Shown here: positions 1 to 6,744 of the stretch, one piece after another
Layout of the letters: every line of letters starts with the position of its first letter
Position numbering within the stretch: position 1 is the stretch's first letter
Notes under the pieces: model-generated
Told to the model about the DNA's origin: nothing
The model's input: only the letters and a program-made list of their open reading frames with translations
The model's database searches: none
Position numbers and translations under genes: made by a program
NCBI GenBank assembly: GCA_937902305.1
Contig: CALDHV010000013.1
Coordinates: forward strand, 1 to 8,139
Source: an uncultured Clostridia bacterium
Lineage (GTDB): Bacteria; Bacillota; Clostridia; Oscillospirales; Acutalibacteraceae
DNA length: 8,139 bases
Direction of reading: 5' to 3'

Positions 1-1204
1 AATCCACATCGAAATCCGGCATACTCACCCGCTCGGGATTGAGAAAACGCTCAAACAGCAGGTCGTATTTCAGCGGGTCGATCATCGTGATGCCCATACA
101 GTAGGCGCACAGACTGCCCGCGCCGGAGCCGCGCCCCGGCCCGACGGGAATGTCATGCGTTTTGGCATACTGAACATAGTCGGCGACGATGAGATAATAG
201 TCGGCGTAGCCCATACGCCGGATGACCGACAGCTCATATTCCAGCCGCTCGGTCACGGCGGATGCGGGGGCATCGCCGTAGATGCGGTGCATTCCCTCCC
301 GGCACAGCCGTTCGAGATAGGCGTCGCTGTCTCCGTCCGGGGAGTCGAAATGCGGGAGCTTCAGCTCGCCGAAGGTGATCTCAAAGCCACAACGGTCGGC
401 GATCGCCACGGTATTGTCGATCGCCTGCGGCACGCTGTCGAACAGCGCCGCCATTTCGTCACCCGATTTGAGATAAAACTCCTCCGTTTCAAAGCACAGC
501 GCGCTCGGATCCTGCAAGGTGGTCGCCGTTTGGATACAGCACAGCACCCGTTGCATTTTCGCATCGTCGCGGGTGAGATAGTGCACATCGTTGGTCGCCA
601 CCAGCGGCAGTCCCGTATCCCGCGCCAAGCGGAGCATCGACGGCAATATCTGCTTTTCCTCCGCTATGCCGTGATCCTGCAATTCGAGATAAAAATGCCC
701 CTCTCCGAATACGGTGGCGTACCACCGTGCCAGCTTTTCGGCGGAGCCGTAATCGCTTTGGAGCAGGGACTGCGGTATCTCGCCGGCAAGACACGCCGAC
801 AGCGCGATCAGCCCCTCGTGGTAGCGTTCGAGCATCGCGTGATCCACACGTGGCTTGACATAAAAGCCCTCTGTCCATGCCAGCGATACCAGCTTCATCA
901 GGTTTTGATAGCCGATCTCGTTTTCGCACAGCAGGACTAAATGGTGGTAGTGATTATCCTGCCCGAACACCTTGTCGCCGTGCCCGTTGACCGCGACATA
1001 TACCTCGCACCCGATGATGGGCTTGATCCCCTGCTTGCGACATTCCTTATAGAAGTCGATCGCGCCATACAGCACCCCGTGGTCGGTGATGGCGACGGCA
1101 GCTTGCCCCAATTCCTTGGCGCGTGCCACCAGTGCCGGGATCCGGCAGGCGCCGTCCAGCAGACTGTATTCGGTATGCAGATGCAGATGCACGAATGGGG
1201 TCAT
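1..1204 (-). CDS. dnaE: DNA polymerase III alpha subunit, N-terminal 401 codons (runs off left edge)
   Basis: This is the catalytic subunit of the replicative DNA polymerase, acting in the cytoplasm at the replication fork. Reading the minus strand from ATG 1204-1202 gives 401 codons with no stop. The N-terminus is a PHP domain with HLHLHTEYSLLDG (residues 6-18), TDHG (40-43), GCEVYV (65-70), HHLVLL (87-92), ACLAGE (137-142) and NDVHYL (205-210). The polymerase palm begins with GPGRGSGAGS (355-364), and the window stops inside PDFDVD (396-401), whose aspartates are catalytic in this family. The family is usually above 1,000 residues, so about two thirds of the gene lies outside. The start is supported by AGGAG at 1212-1216, 7 nt upstream. 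The substrate-binding protein gene ends 28 nt upstream with no terminator between, so the two are probably cotranscribed. The PHP metal ligands look intact, unlike in E. coli. Identification is firm; dnaE was chosen over polC because the PHP domain is at the very N-terminus without a preceding exonuclease or OB region. Confidence 0.96.
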   Translation of the reverse strand, partial: MTPFVHLHLHTEYSLLDGACRIPALVARAKELGQAAVAITDHGVLYGAIDFYKECRKQGIKPIIGCEVYVAVNGHGDKVFGQDNHYHHLVLLCENEIGYQNLMKLVSLAWTEGFYVKPRVDHAMLERYHEGLIALSACLAGEIPQSLLQSDYGSAEKLARWYATVFGEGHFYLELQDHGIAEEKQILPSMLRLARDTGLPLVATNDVHYLTRDDAKMQRVLCCIQTATTLQDPSALCFETEEFYLKSGDEMAALFDSVPQAIDNTVAIADRCGFEITFGELKLPHFDSPDGDSDAYLERLCREGMHRIYGDAPASAVTERLEYELSVIRRMGYADYYLIVADYVQYAKTHDIPVGPGRGSGAGSLCAYCMGITMIDPLKYDLLFERFLNPERVSMPDFDVD

Positions 1205-1232
1205 ACGATCGCTCCTTTCTCTTGGGTAATTT

Positions 1233-2864
1233 CTATTTATCCCGCTTTTTCGCCTGCTCGAAGCGAAAAGCCGAGCCGTAGCTCCCGCCGTCAAACGGAC
1301 GCACGGTGATCCCCTCGTCTCCGGCGGCGATGCCGTAATAGCGTTCGGTGAAGCTGAGCGGCAAAGCCGGACACGCATCCCGCAGGCGTTCCTCCGCCGC
1401 GCCCAACTCGCTTCTGCCGCCGCGCAATGCCCGCGTCAGCGCTGCGTCAAAGCCCGCATCGGCAAAGCCGGTCACATTGCGGCTGTTGCCGCCGGCAAAG
1501 GCGGACAGATTTTCCGCCCCGGTCAGCCCGCCCGCCGTCGTGACGGCAATGGCGATCTGATAGTTGCCGGTTGCCAGCCGCGCCTGCAGGGTGCTTGCAT
1601 CGGTCAGCTGTAGATTGGCGTTGATCTTCAGATTTTTCTGCCACGATTGCAGGATATATCGCGCCAGATTGGCGCTGACCTCGTCCTCCGCCGCCAACAC
1701 ATTGAGCCGCGGCGTGACGGGCTTTTTACTTTCGGGATACACCGTCGCCAGCGCCTCGGTCAGCCGTTGCCGTGCCTTGTCCGCCGCGGTCGTGAAGCGT
1801 CGGTTGTTGCCGTCGGTGCGGTATCGCTCGCCGCCCACCGTCGCATCGGGAGCGACAAATCCGCCGGCGGGCGTTTCGCCCTGTGCGGCGATATAATCAT
1901 ACAGCGCGTCCCATTCCAGCCCGTCCCGCAGGGCTTGCCGAAATGCGGGGCAATACAGAACGGCATCGGCGGTATTGAAATACAGAAACCGCACGCTGTC
2001 CCGCAGGGACACGACCTGTACCCCTGCTTCGGCGGCATCGTCGAGCTGTGCGGCTGTCAGCGCGGCGGCATCCATCGTGCCCTCGGTCAGCGCCGTCACC
2101 GGGTCATCGGTGCCGATGACGAACCGCACCGCCGCCGGCGCGATCTCCTCGGCGGCGTGGTAATGCTCGTTTTTGTTGAGCAAAAGGGAGGTGCCGTGGT
2201 TCCACGCGGTCAGCGTGAACGGCCCGTTGGTCAGCAGATAGTTCTTTTCCAGCCCGTACCGCCCGGCGGTATAGGCGAAAAACGCCCGGTTGCAGGGAGA
2301 AAAGGGGGTCGTGGCAAGCCGGGCGGGAAAGGAGACATCCGGTGCGGACAAACGGACGGTCAGCGTATCGTCTGCCAATGCCCGCACGCCCAGTGTGGCG
2401 GCGGATTTGCGCCCGGCGTGTATATCCTCCGCGTTGACGATGCCGTACAGTGCCTCTGCCACCTCCGAGCCGGTATCGGGCGATAGCGCCCGTTGCATCC
2501 CGAACACAAAATCGTCCGCAGTGACGCGAGTCGGCTCATCCCAGTCAGTCTCCTCGCCCCGCACCGAAATGGTGCTCCAATAGGACTCGCGCAATTGGAA
2601 GGTATAGGTCAGCCCGTCTGCCGAAACCGACCAGTCAGCCGCCCCGGGGACGGCGTTGCCGTCCTCATCCAGCCGGGTCAGCCCCTCGAACAGCGCCGAC
2701 AGCACCGTAACGGAGGAAATGTCGGTCGATACCTGCGGGTCGAGCTGTTGCGGCTCTGCCGCCAGCGGGAAACGGAAGCCCTTACCCAGACCGTCGTCGC
2801 CGCATCCGCCCAAGAGCAGAGCGCAAAGCAAGCACGCCGATATGACAAAAGCCCAACGCCGCAT
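1233..2864 (-). CDS. ABC transporter substrate-binding lipoprotein, family 5 (peptide/OppA-like)
   Basis: This is a 543-residue extracytoplasmic solute receptor anchored to the membrane by lipid. Residues 1-21 form a lipoprotein signal: MRRW, then a hydrophobic stretch, then lipobox LGGC with C21 as the lipidated cysteine. The body shows the opening typical of SBP family 5, with LDPQVSTDISSVTVLSALFE (about 41-60) and EGLTRLDEDGNAVPG (60-74), followed by LTYTFQLRE and VTADDFVFGMQRALSP. Its length is usual for OppA/DppA-type proteins. Family members bind oligopeptides, but also nickel, sugars or murein peptides, so the ligand is not predictable here. No permease or ATPase genes of the transporter lie alongside, so the receptor is either an orphan or works with a transporter encoded elsewhere. 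The start ATG 2862-2864 follows a G-rich stretch (seven G's on the coding strand at 2871-2877) that probably serves as the ribosome binding site. It is expressed from the promoter at 2908-2937 and is likely cotranscribed with dnaE. Confidence 0.92.
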   Translation of the reverse strand: MRRWAFVISACLLCALLLGGCGDDGLGKGFRFPLAAEPQQLDPQVSTDISSVTVLSALFEGLTRLDEDGNAVPGAADWSVSADGLTYTFQLRESYWSTISVRGEETDWDEPTRVTADDFVFGMQRALSPDTGSEVAEALYGIVNAEDIHAGRKSAATLGVRALADDTLTVRLSAPDVSFPARLATTPFSPCNRAFFAYTAGRYGLEKNYLLTNGPFTLTAWNHGTSLLLNKNEHYHAAEEIAPAAVRFVIGTDDPVTALTEGTMDAAALTAAQLDDAAEAGVQVVSLRDSVRFLYFNTADAVLYCPAFRQALRDGLEWDALYDYIAAQGETPAGGFVAPDATVGGERYRTDGNNRRFTTAADKARQRLTEALATVYPESKKPVTPRLNVLAAEDEVSANLARYILQSWQKNLKINANLQLTDASTLQARLATGNYQIAIAVTTAGGLTGAENLSAFAGGNSRNVTGFADAGFDAALTRALRGGRSELGAAEERLRDACPALPLSFTERYYGIAAGDEGITVRPFDGGSYGSAFRFEQAKKRDK

Positions 2865-2907
2865 AGCCGTCCCCCCCAGTTGCCATTATAACTATTATAT
2901 CAGTATA

Positions 2908-2937
2908 ATCATAAATGATTGCACCGCTTCATGTCAA
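2908..2937 (-). promoter_or_regulatory. Sigma-A type promoter for the substrate-binding protein gene
   Basis: Read on the minus strand, a perfect -35 box TTGACA (2932-2937) is separated by 18 nt from a -10 box TATGAT (2908-2913). The expected start of transcription is near 2901, giving a leader of roughly 37 nt before ATG 2864. Two further TATAAT-like hexamers lie downstream but have no -35 partner at a suitable distance. Confidence 0.7.
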
Positions 2938-2941
2938 GCGG
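2924..2941. repeat. Inverted repeat covering the -35 box (possible operator)
   Basis: Arms CCGCTT (2924-2929) and AAGCGG (2936-2941) are separated by 6 nt. The repeat spans the -35 hexamer of the promoter for the substrate-binding protein gene. Its position would suit a repressor site, but a 6-bp arm is short and could arise by chance. There is no T-run, so it is not a terminator. Confidence 0.3.
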
Positions 2942-3002
2942 CATTTTCGGTATTGCGGCGAAAAAAAGCAATCCCGCCGTAAAACAAGGCAAGAAATAAG
3001 GA

Positions 3003-3031
3003 TTGTATTTTTTTACCGCTTATGCTATGAT
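3003..3031 (+). promoter_or_regulatory. Extended -10 promoter for the TIM-barrel/phosphoesterase operon
   Basis: The -35-like TTGTAT (3003-3008) is followed after 17 nt by TATGAT (3026-3031), with TG at 3023-3024 forming an extended -10 (TGCTATGAT). Transcription would begin near 3038. That is downstream of the TTG at 3034 and so argues for translation starting at ATG 3067. Confidence 0.65.
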
Positions 3032-3052
3032 GATTGCGAAGAATATATACGG

Positions 3053-3059
3053 AAAGGGG
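3053..3059 (+). promoter_or_regulatory. Ribosome binding site deciding the start at 3067
   Basis: AAAGGGG lies 7 nt before ATG 3067. The alternative in-frame TTG at 3034 has no comparable site and falls at the edge of the promoter, so the shorter reading is preferred. Confidence 0.7.
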
Positions 3060-3066
3060 TATTTTT

Positions 3067-3927
3067 ATGGAGGTCATTTTAAGCTCATACAGTTTGCAAA
3101 ACTGGATGAAAGAAAACAATAAAAACCAGTTTGACTGCCTGCAAAAGTCCGCCGAGCTGGGGATGGCGGGAATGGAGTTCACCGGGCTGATCCCGCCGAC
3201 GGGCGAAAGCACACTGGATTTCGCCGCTCGCATCCGCGCCGAGGCACAACGACTCGGACTGACGATCGAAAACTACGCGGTCGGAGCGGATTTCATCAAC
3301 GGCAGTGACGGCGACCTCGACCGTGAGGTCGCGCGGGTGTGCGCGCTGGTGGATGACGCGGCGGCGCTCGGTGCGCCCCGGATGCGGCACGATGTCGTGT
3401 ATGCTCTGCGGGCGGAAATGACCTTTGAGAGCATCCTGCCCCGTCTGGCGGAGGGCTGTCGGCGGGTGACGGAATACGCCGCGACCAAGGGCATCGCCAC
3501 GATGGTGGAAAACCACGGGCTGATCTGCCAGGAGCCGGAGCGGGTGCTGGCGCTGTATCACGCCGTCGGGCATCCGAACTTCGGTCTGCTGACCGACATC
3601 GGCAATTTTCTGTGCGCCGATGCCGAGCCGGCGGCATCTGTCCTCGCGGTCGCCCCCTATGCGCGGTATGTTCATGCCAAGGATTTTCTCTATAAGGATA
3701 AAAACGCCGTCGATCCGGGCGATTACTGGTTCCGCTCCCGCGGCGGCAGTTACCTGCGCGGCACGGTGATCGGGCACGGCATCGTGCCGGTCGGCACCTG
3801 CCTCGGGTATCTCAAGGCCGCCGGCTACAACGGGCCGATCACGCTGGAATACGAGGGGATGGAGCGCAATATCGACGCGCTGACCGTCGGCAAGAAAAAT
3901 CTGGAGCGCTTCTGGGAGAATGCGTAA
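3067..3927 (+). CDS. Sugar phosphate isomerase/epimerase-like TIM-barrel protein
   Basis: This is a 286-residue cytoplasmic protein of the xylose-isomerase-like (AP endonuclease 2) TIM-barrel superfamily. Members isomerise or epimerise sugars, keto sugars or inositol derivatives using a divalent metal. The likely metal ligands sit at the ends of successive barrel strands: E148 in MVENHG, D177 in LLTDIGNF, H203 in YVHAKDF and E261 or E263 in ITLEYEG. The N-terminus has the usual first strand (EVILSSYSLQNW) and a helix ending LGMAGMEFTG. The length is typical, about 270-300. It is the first gene of an operon, and its TAA overlaps the ATG of the metallophosphoesterase by one base. Substrate is not deducible: nearby genes include no kinase, dehydrogenase or sugar transporter. 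The superfamily assignment is firm and the reaction is unknown. GC content and codon use match the neighbours to the left. Confidence 0.88.
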   Translation: MEVILSSYSLQNWMKENNKNQFDCLQKSAELGMAGMEFTGLIPPTGESTLDFAARIRAEAQRLGLTIENYAVGADFINGSDGDLDREVARVCALVDDAAALGAPRMRHDVVYALRAEMTFESILPRLAEGCRRVTEYAATKGIATMVENHGLICQEPERVLALYHAVGHPNFGLLTDIGNFLCADAEPAASVLAVAPYARYVHAKDFLYKDKNAVDPGDYWFRSRGGSYLRGTVIGHGIVPVGTCLGYLKAAGYNGPITLEYEGMERNIDALTVGKKNLERFWENA

Positions 3928-4952
3928 TGGCGAATGAACTGACCTTTACGCTGTTTGCCGATCTGCACTATAAGACCGGGATGTACGCGACCGCGGTGAG
4001 CGATCTCGACACGATCCTGCGCCGCGCAAGCGCGGACGGATCGGCGTTCGTGCTTCATTGCGGGGACTTCTGCAACGATTATGCCGGCTCGCCGGAGCTG
4101 TGGCGGCTGTGGCTCGATAATCCCTATGGGCTGTCGGTCTACGGCGTCTACGGCAATCACGAGCTGGAATCGCACGGCAATACGATGGCGCTGGTCACGC
4201 CCAAGCTCAACAACGCCCCGGTCGTATGGGGCACGGAGGACGGAACGATCGGTGACGGCAGTATCGCCTATTGGTATTTTGATCGGGACGGCTTCCGCAT
4301 CATCGGTGTGGACACGAACTATTCCTATGATCCGACCGCGCAGGTGTGGGAGCATAACCATCCCGCCAGTTGGGGCTATCCGCCGGAAAATAAGCGGGGG
4401 GACAGCCTTTCGCCGCGCCAGCTTGCGTGGCTGGAGCGGGTGCTGAATGACGCCGCCGACAACGATTTGCGGTGCATCGTCGTCGGGCACGACGGCTTTT
4501 CCGGGCGCTGGGACACATCGTCGGATGCCGAGGTGGTGCGGGCGCTCTATCGGCGGGTCAATGACCGCTGTCTGGGTACGGTGGTGCTGTCGCTCAACGG
4601 GCATATGCACACCGACCATAATGCCTGCATTGACGGGGTGGTGTATGTCGATGTCAATACTGTCATCAACGGGTGCTGGCTGCCGCAGGCGATACCGCAT
4701 TACAAGCCGGAGCATACCTTCCGCGCGGTGGATTACGATGACGACGGACACCCCGTTTGTGAGGAAACGCGGCCGCTGACCGCGCTGTGGATGTCGCCGA
4801 ACACCTGGTATTTCACCGAGCCGTTGAGTACCTCCGTCACCGTCACGCGGGACGGGCGGGTAACGGTCGGCGGGATGCAGACGGCGTGGGTCTACGGCAT
4901 TGAGCCGCCGGACGAAAACGCCGTACCGTACATTTCGCCATGTAAATATTGA
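3927..4952 (+). CDS. Calcineurin-like metallophosphoesterase
   Basis: This is a 341-residue protein with all the signature blocks of the calcineurin-like phosphoesterase fold. The blocks are DLH (D12, H14), GDFCND (46-51), GNHE (76-79), VGHDG (186-190, H188) and GHMH (225-228). Together they form a two-metal active site that hydrolyses phosphomono- or diesters. There is no signal peptide or membrane segment, so it is probably cytosolic. After the catalytic core, about 70-80 residues (from roughly 262) form a C-terminal extension ending in a strand-rich stretch (STSVTVTRDGRVTVGG). ATG 3927 overlaps the TAA of the TIM-barrel gene (TAATG), and GGGAG lies 8 nt upstream, so translation is coupled. 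Pairing with the TIM barrel suggests the two act on the same phosphorylated metabolite, but this is inference. Downstream is a strong terminator that closes the operon. Confidence 0.92.
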   Translation: MANELTFTLFADLHYKTGMYATAVSDLDTILRRASADGSAFVLHCGDFCNDYAGSPELWRLWLDNPYGLSVYGVYGNHELESHGNTMALVTPKLNNAPVVWGTEDGTIGDGSIAYWYFDRDGFRIIGVDTNYSYDPTAQVWEHNHPASWGYPPENKRGDSLSPRQLAWLERVLNDAADNDLRCIVVGHDGFSGRWDTSSDAEVVRALYRRVNDRCLGTVVLSLNGHMHTDHNACIDGVVYVDVNTVINGCWLPQAIPHYKPEHTFRAVDYDDDGHPVCEETRPLTALWMSPNTWYFTEPLSTSVTVTRDGRVTVGGMQTAWVYGIEPPDENAVPYISPCKY

Positions 4953-4974
4953 GCCGTACAAGTATGAGCCATAT

Positions 4975-5012
4975 AAAAATCCGTGCAACACATTGTGTTG
5001 CACGGATTTTTT
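4975..5012. terminator. Bidirectional rho-independent terminator
   Basis: Arms 4975-4992 and 4994-5011 are perfectly complementary, forming a practical stem of 17 bp with an ATT loop. The core is CCGTGCAACACA. The plus strand continues as a run of six T's (5007-5012), and the minus strand as five T's at 4979-4975 after CGGA. It therefore terminates both the plus-strand phosphoesterase operon, 22 nt after its stop, and the truncated minus-strand gene whose stop is at 5016-5018. Confidence 0.93.
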
Positions 5013-5015
5013 CTC

Positions 5016-5144
5016 TCATCCCAGCTTGCCTGTCACCGGGCGTCCCTCCACCCGGAGGACGGTGGCATCCAGCTCCTCATTCTCCTGCGGGACGTGGGTC
5101 ACCAGCACCACCGGGCGCGTGGCGGCACGGTTGTTGATTGCTGT
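5016..5144 (-). pseudogene. 3' remnant (42 codons) of a GC-rich gene, cut at the composition boundary
   Basis: The minus strand is open from 5144 to the TGA at 5018-5016. About 33 of the 39 codons nearest the stop end in G or C, as in the genes to the left and unlike the DNA to the right. The residues include PVVLVTHVPQENEELDATVL (11-30) and end RPVTGKLG. The hydrophobic strand followed by TH faintly recalls the H-loop end of an ABC ATPase, but this is too short to name. Upstream in frame there is a TGA at 5147-5145 inside AT-rich sequence, with no start codon, so the 5' part of the gene is missing. The terminator directly after the stop shows that this was once a proper gene end, convergent with the phosphoesterase. 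It is read here as a fragment left when the AT-rich segment was joined at about 5136-5166. Confidence 0.65.
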
Positions 5145-5166
5145 TCAATTGCTTTGCAAATGCACA
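5136..5166. other. Composition boundary and putative left junction of the AT-rich segment
   Basis: To the left, sequence and codon third positions are G/C-rich; from here to the right end, A/T dominates. The GC-rich reading frame to the left stops making sense at about 5140, while the lipoprotein gene to the right ends at 5167. The only local repeat seen is ATTGCT twice (5137-5142, 5148-5153). No integrase gene or clear attachment-site duplication is visible. Confidence 0.6.
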
Positions 5167-6084
5167 TCACAATTTTAGAATATCGGTTATCTCCATCACA
5201 TTGTAATCGCCTTTTATAGATGTGATATTGGAGTTGATCAAGCTTTCCATATTTGTAGAATCGACATTGTACTCAAAAGATAAACTTCTGGGGTCGTCCT
5301 TTCCCCATCCGATTGTTCCGTCAGGGTATTTTACTACATTTTTTGCAACCACAGAAAAGTATCGATTATGATACAAGTTGTCATACGTAGAATGCGATTT
5401 TATTTTAATTGAGCACAGTACATCCACCTTGTTGAAAAACTCTCCTTGAGCAATTTGATTATAGGAGCTCATTTTCAATGCAGAAAAGTATATTTTATCC
5501 TTTTTGAAATCTTTACTGCCCTCATAACCATAACCATCAAACTTCCAACTTCCTAAATGTGTCCCTTCAGAAAATGCGGTGATGGAATCCAAATAATCAT
5601 TTATTTCTGCTTTTAATGTTGATAAATCCATATCATTCGTTATTTCTGTTATGTATTCGGGCACCCCTTTGACTTTATAATTTTTCTTGTCACATACTAA
5701 ATAATAATTGCACGTTTCATCCTTATCATTTAAGACGGCATAAACTGTAACATCTTCATTTGTTTTGAAATATTGTCCATTCGTAACAACTTCATACGGT
5801 TCAATCGAGTACTGGACATATTGTTGCACTTCCTTGCTACACTGTGAATTGTTAAATGATATTGTACAATACGGAGAAATACCGTCGAACTCCACGATTA
5901 AGTTTTTAAACGGGTCTAATGGATCTTTTTGCGCATTAGAGGTCGAACTGGTGTTACTATTGTTGTTAGCAATGTCAGTATTTCTTAAATCGTTAACATA
6001 CTCATTGTTTGATGAACAACCGTATACAGTTAAAATGGCAAAAGTCAGCAGAAAGGCAACAATAGCATTTATGTGCTTTTTCAT
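5167..6084 (-). CDS. Putative lipoprotein of unknown function
   Basis: This is a 305-residue protein not recognised as a known family. Residues 1-23 form a lipoprotein signal: MKKH, a hydrophobic stretch (about 6-20) and the box VYGC with C23. Tyrosine two residues before the cysteine is unusual but tolerated. A serine/asparagine-rich linker follows (about 24-52), then a globular extracytoplasmic part of about 250 residues with alternating strands and aromatic residues, for example YCTISFNNS and ITEITNDMDLS. The start ATG overlaps the TGA of the zinc-ribbon gene by 4 nt (ATGA), and AAGGAG lies 11 nt upstream, so translation is coupled. It is the last gene of a three-gene cluster. No terminator of its own is visible before the composition boundary, which suggests that the downstream end was also disturbed. 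It is AT-rich, unlike the genes to its left. Confidence 0.8.
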   Translation of the reverse strand: MKKHINAIVAFLLTFAILTVYGCSSNNEYVNDLRNTDIANNNSNTSSTSNAQKDPLDPFKNLIVEFDGISPYCTISFNNSQCSKEVQQYVQYSIEPYEVVTNGQYFKTNEDVTVYAVLNDKDETCNYYLVCDKKNYKVKGVPEYITEITNDMDLSTLKAEINDYLDSITAFSEGTHLGSWKFDGYGYEGSKDFKKDKIYFSALKMSSYNQIAQGEFFNKVDVLCSIKIKSHSTYDNLYHNRYFSVVAKNVVKYPDGTIGWGKDDPRSLSFEYNVDSTNMESLINSNITSIKGDYNVMEITDILKL

Positions 6085-6731
6085 GTTTCTTTTATCTCCT
6101 TATCTTGCATTGCTTTTTTCTTTAATGAAGACGAGAACCTATAAGTCTCAATTATGAGCACTATAGTTTCCAAAATTAAAAGCCAGCCCCAAAAAGTAAA
6201 AGTGGTTTTAATAAAAGTGGTTTTAATAGATTCAACGAATACTACTATCAATAAAAAACTAAAAAACAGCAATGCAATAATTGATATGATTTTTGTCATA
6301 ATTAAATATTTTGATTTGTATGTAATCTTCTTAATCAACGGAAAAATCATAAAAAACTCGGATAAAACTATAGATAATAAGCCAATGAAAATCAATACTC
6401 CGATAAAGGGAGCTTCCGCTGCAAATTCAAATAAAAAGTCAAATATGGAATTGGTAGTAGAATAGATGCTTTGCTTGGTAAAGCCTTCCGAAAACTTAAA
6501 TACTGGGAATAACGATAGTATTGGGTTCAAGACCAAAAGAACCATAATAACCAACAGACGCTTTTTCAATTCTCCTAAAGGCTCAAAAAAATCTGCAACT
6601 TTTTTGATAATATCTGTGCCATTATTGCAAATTGCATTCTTTATACGGGTTTCCTCGTTCATAGCGGAACTGCAAAAACGGCAATATTTTGCGTTATTAT
6701 CAATTTCCTTACCACAATATTTACAGAACAT
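6081..6731 (-). CDS. Zinc-ribbon multi-pass membrane protein of unknown function
   Basis: This is a 216-residue protein. The N-terminus is a short cytoplasmic zinc ribbon with ligands C3, C6, C17 and C20 (FCKYCG ... YCRFCSSAM), of the zinc-ribbon type often found fused to membrane domains in Firmicutes. After a charged linker come about four hydrophobic segments at roughly 59-77, 108-133, 146-168 and 179-196, and then a lysine-rich tail. The start chosen is ATG 6731, because AGGAGGG (6738-6744) lies 6 nt before it and the zinc ribbon begins right there; an open frame continues to ATG 6764 but lacks these features. Its stop overlaps the lipoprotein start by 4 nt, and the upstream gene ends 11 nt before it. 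A perfect 15-bp tandem duplication inside the third loop gives the repeated residues IKTTF-IKTTF. Function is unknown; a membrane sensor or scaffold is possible. Confidence 0.82.
   Translation of the reverse strand: MFCKYCGKEIDNNAKYCRFCSSAMNEETRIKNAICNNGTDIIKKVADFFEPLGELKKRLLVIMVLLVLNPILSLFPVFKFSEGFTKQSIYSTTNSIFDFLFEFAAEAPFIGVLIFIGLLSIVLSEFFMIFPLIKKITYKSKYLIMTKIISIIALLFFSFLLIVVFVESIKTTFIKTTFTFWGWLLILETIVLIIETYRFSSSLKKKAMQDKEIKET
6198..6227. repeat. In-frame 15-bp tandem duplication
   Basis: The 15-mer AAAAGTGGTTTTAAT occurs twice without a gap (6198-6212 and 6213-6227). It lies within the zinc-ribbon membrane protein gene and adds five residues (about 170-179), leaving the frame intact. Confidence 0.9.
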
Positions 6732-6737
6732 ATTTTT

Positions 6738-6744
6738 CCCTCCT
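6738..6744 (-). promoter_or_regulatory. Ribosome binding site deciding the zinc-ribbon gene start
   Basis: On the minus strand AGGAGGG lies 6 nt before ATG 6731 and overlaps the TAG stop of the preceding gene (6745-6743). It is the strongest Shine-Dalgarno sequence in the AT-rich part. Confidence 0.75.

Noticed and set aside
155..1309. Plus-strand open frames across dnaE
   Set aside because: They overlap an unmistakable dnaE reading on the minus strand and show no recognisable domain.
1647..2891. Plus-strand open frames opposite the substrate-binding protein
   Set aside because: They are shadows of the minus-strand gene, which has a lipoprotein signal and family 5 motifs.
2952..2979. Possible hairpins ATTGC/GCAAT and CGGCG/CGCCG between the divergent promoters
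   Set aside because: The two pairings overlap and are mutually exclusive, the arms are only 5 bp with long loops, and no T-run follows.
3034..3066. TTG start at 3034 for the TIM-barrel protein
   Set aside because: It has no ribosome binding site and lies upstream of the expected transcript start; the ATG at 3067 has AAAGGGG 7 nt before it and begins at the first barrel strand.
3825..5003. Long minus-strand open frame (392 codons) opposite the metallophosphoesterase
   Set aside because: It is antisense to a gene with all family motifs and to the terminator; the encoded protein is rich in R, H, P and I as expected for a shadow of GC-rich coding DNA.
5130..5160. Attachment-site-like direct repeat at the composition boundary
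   Set aside because: Only a 6-bp repeat (ATTGCT) is present, with no copy recognised near the other junctions and no integrase in the window.
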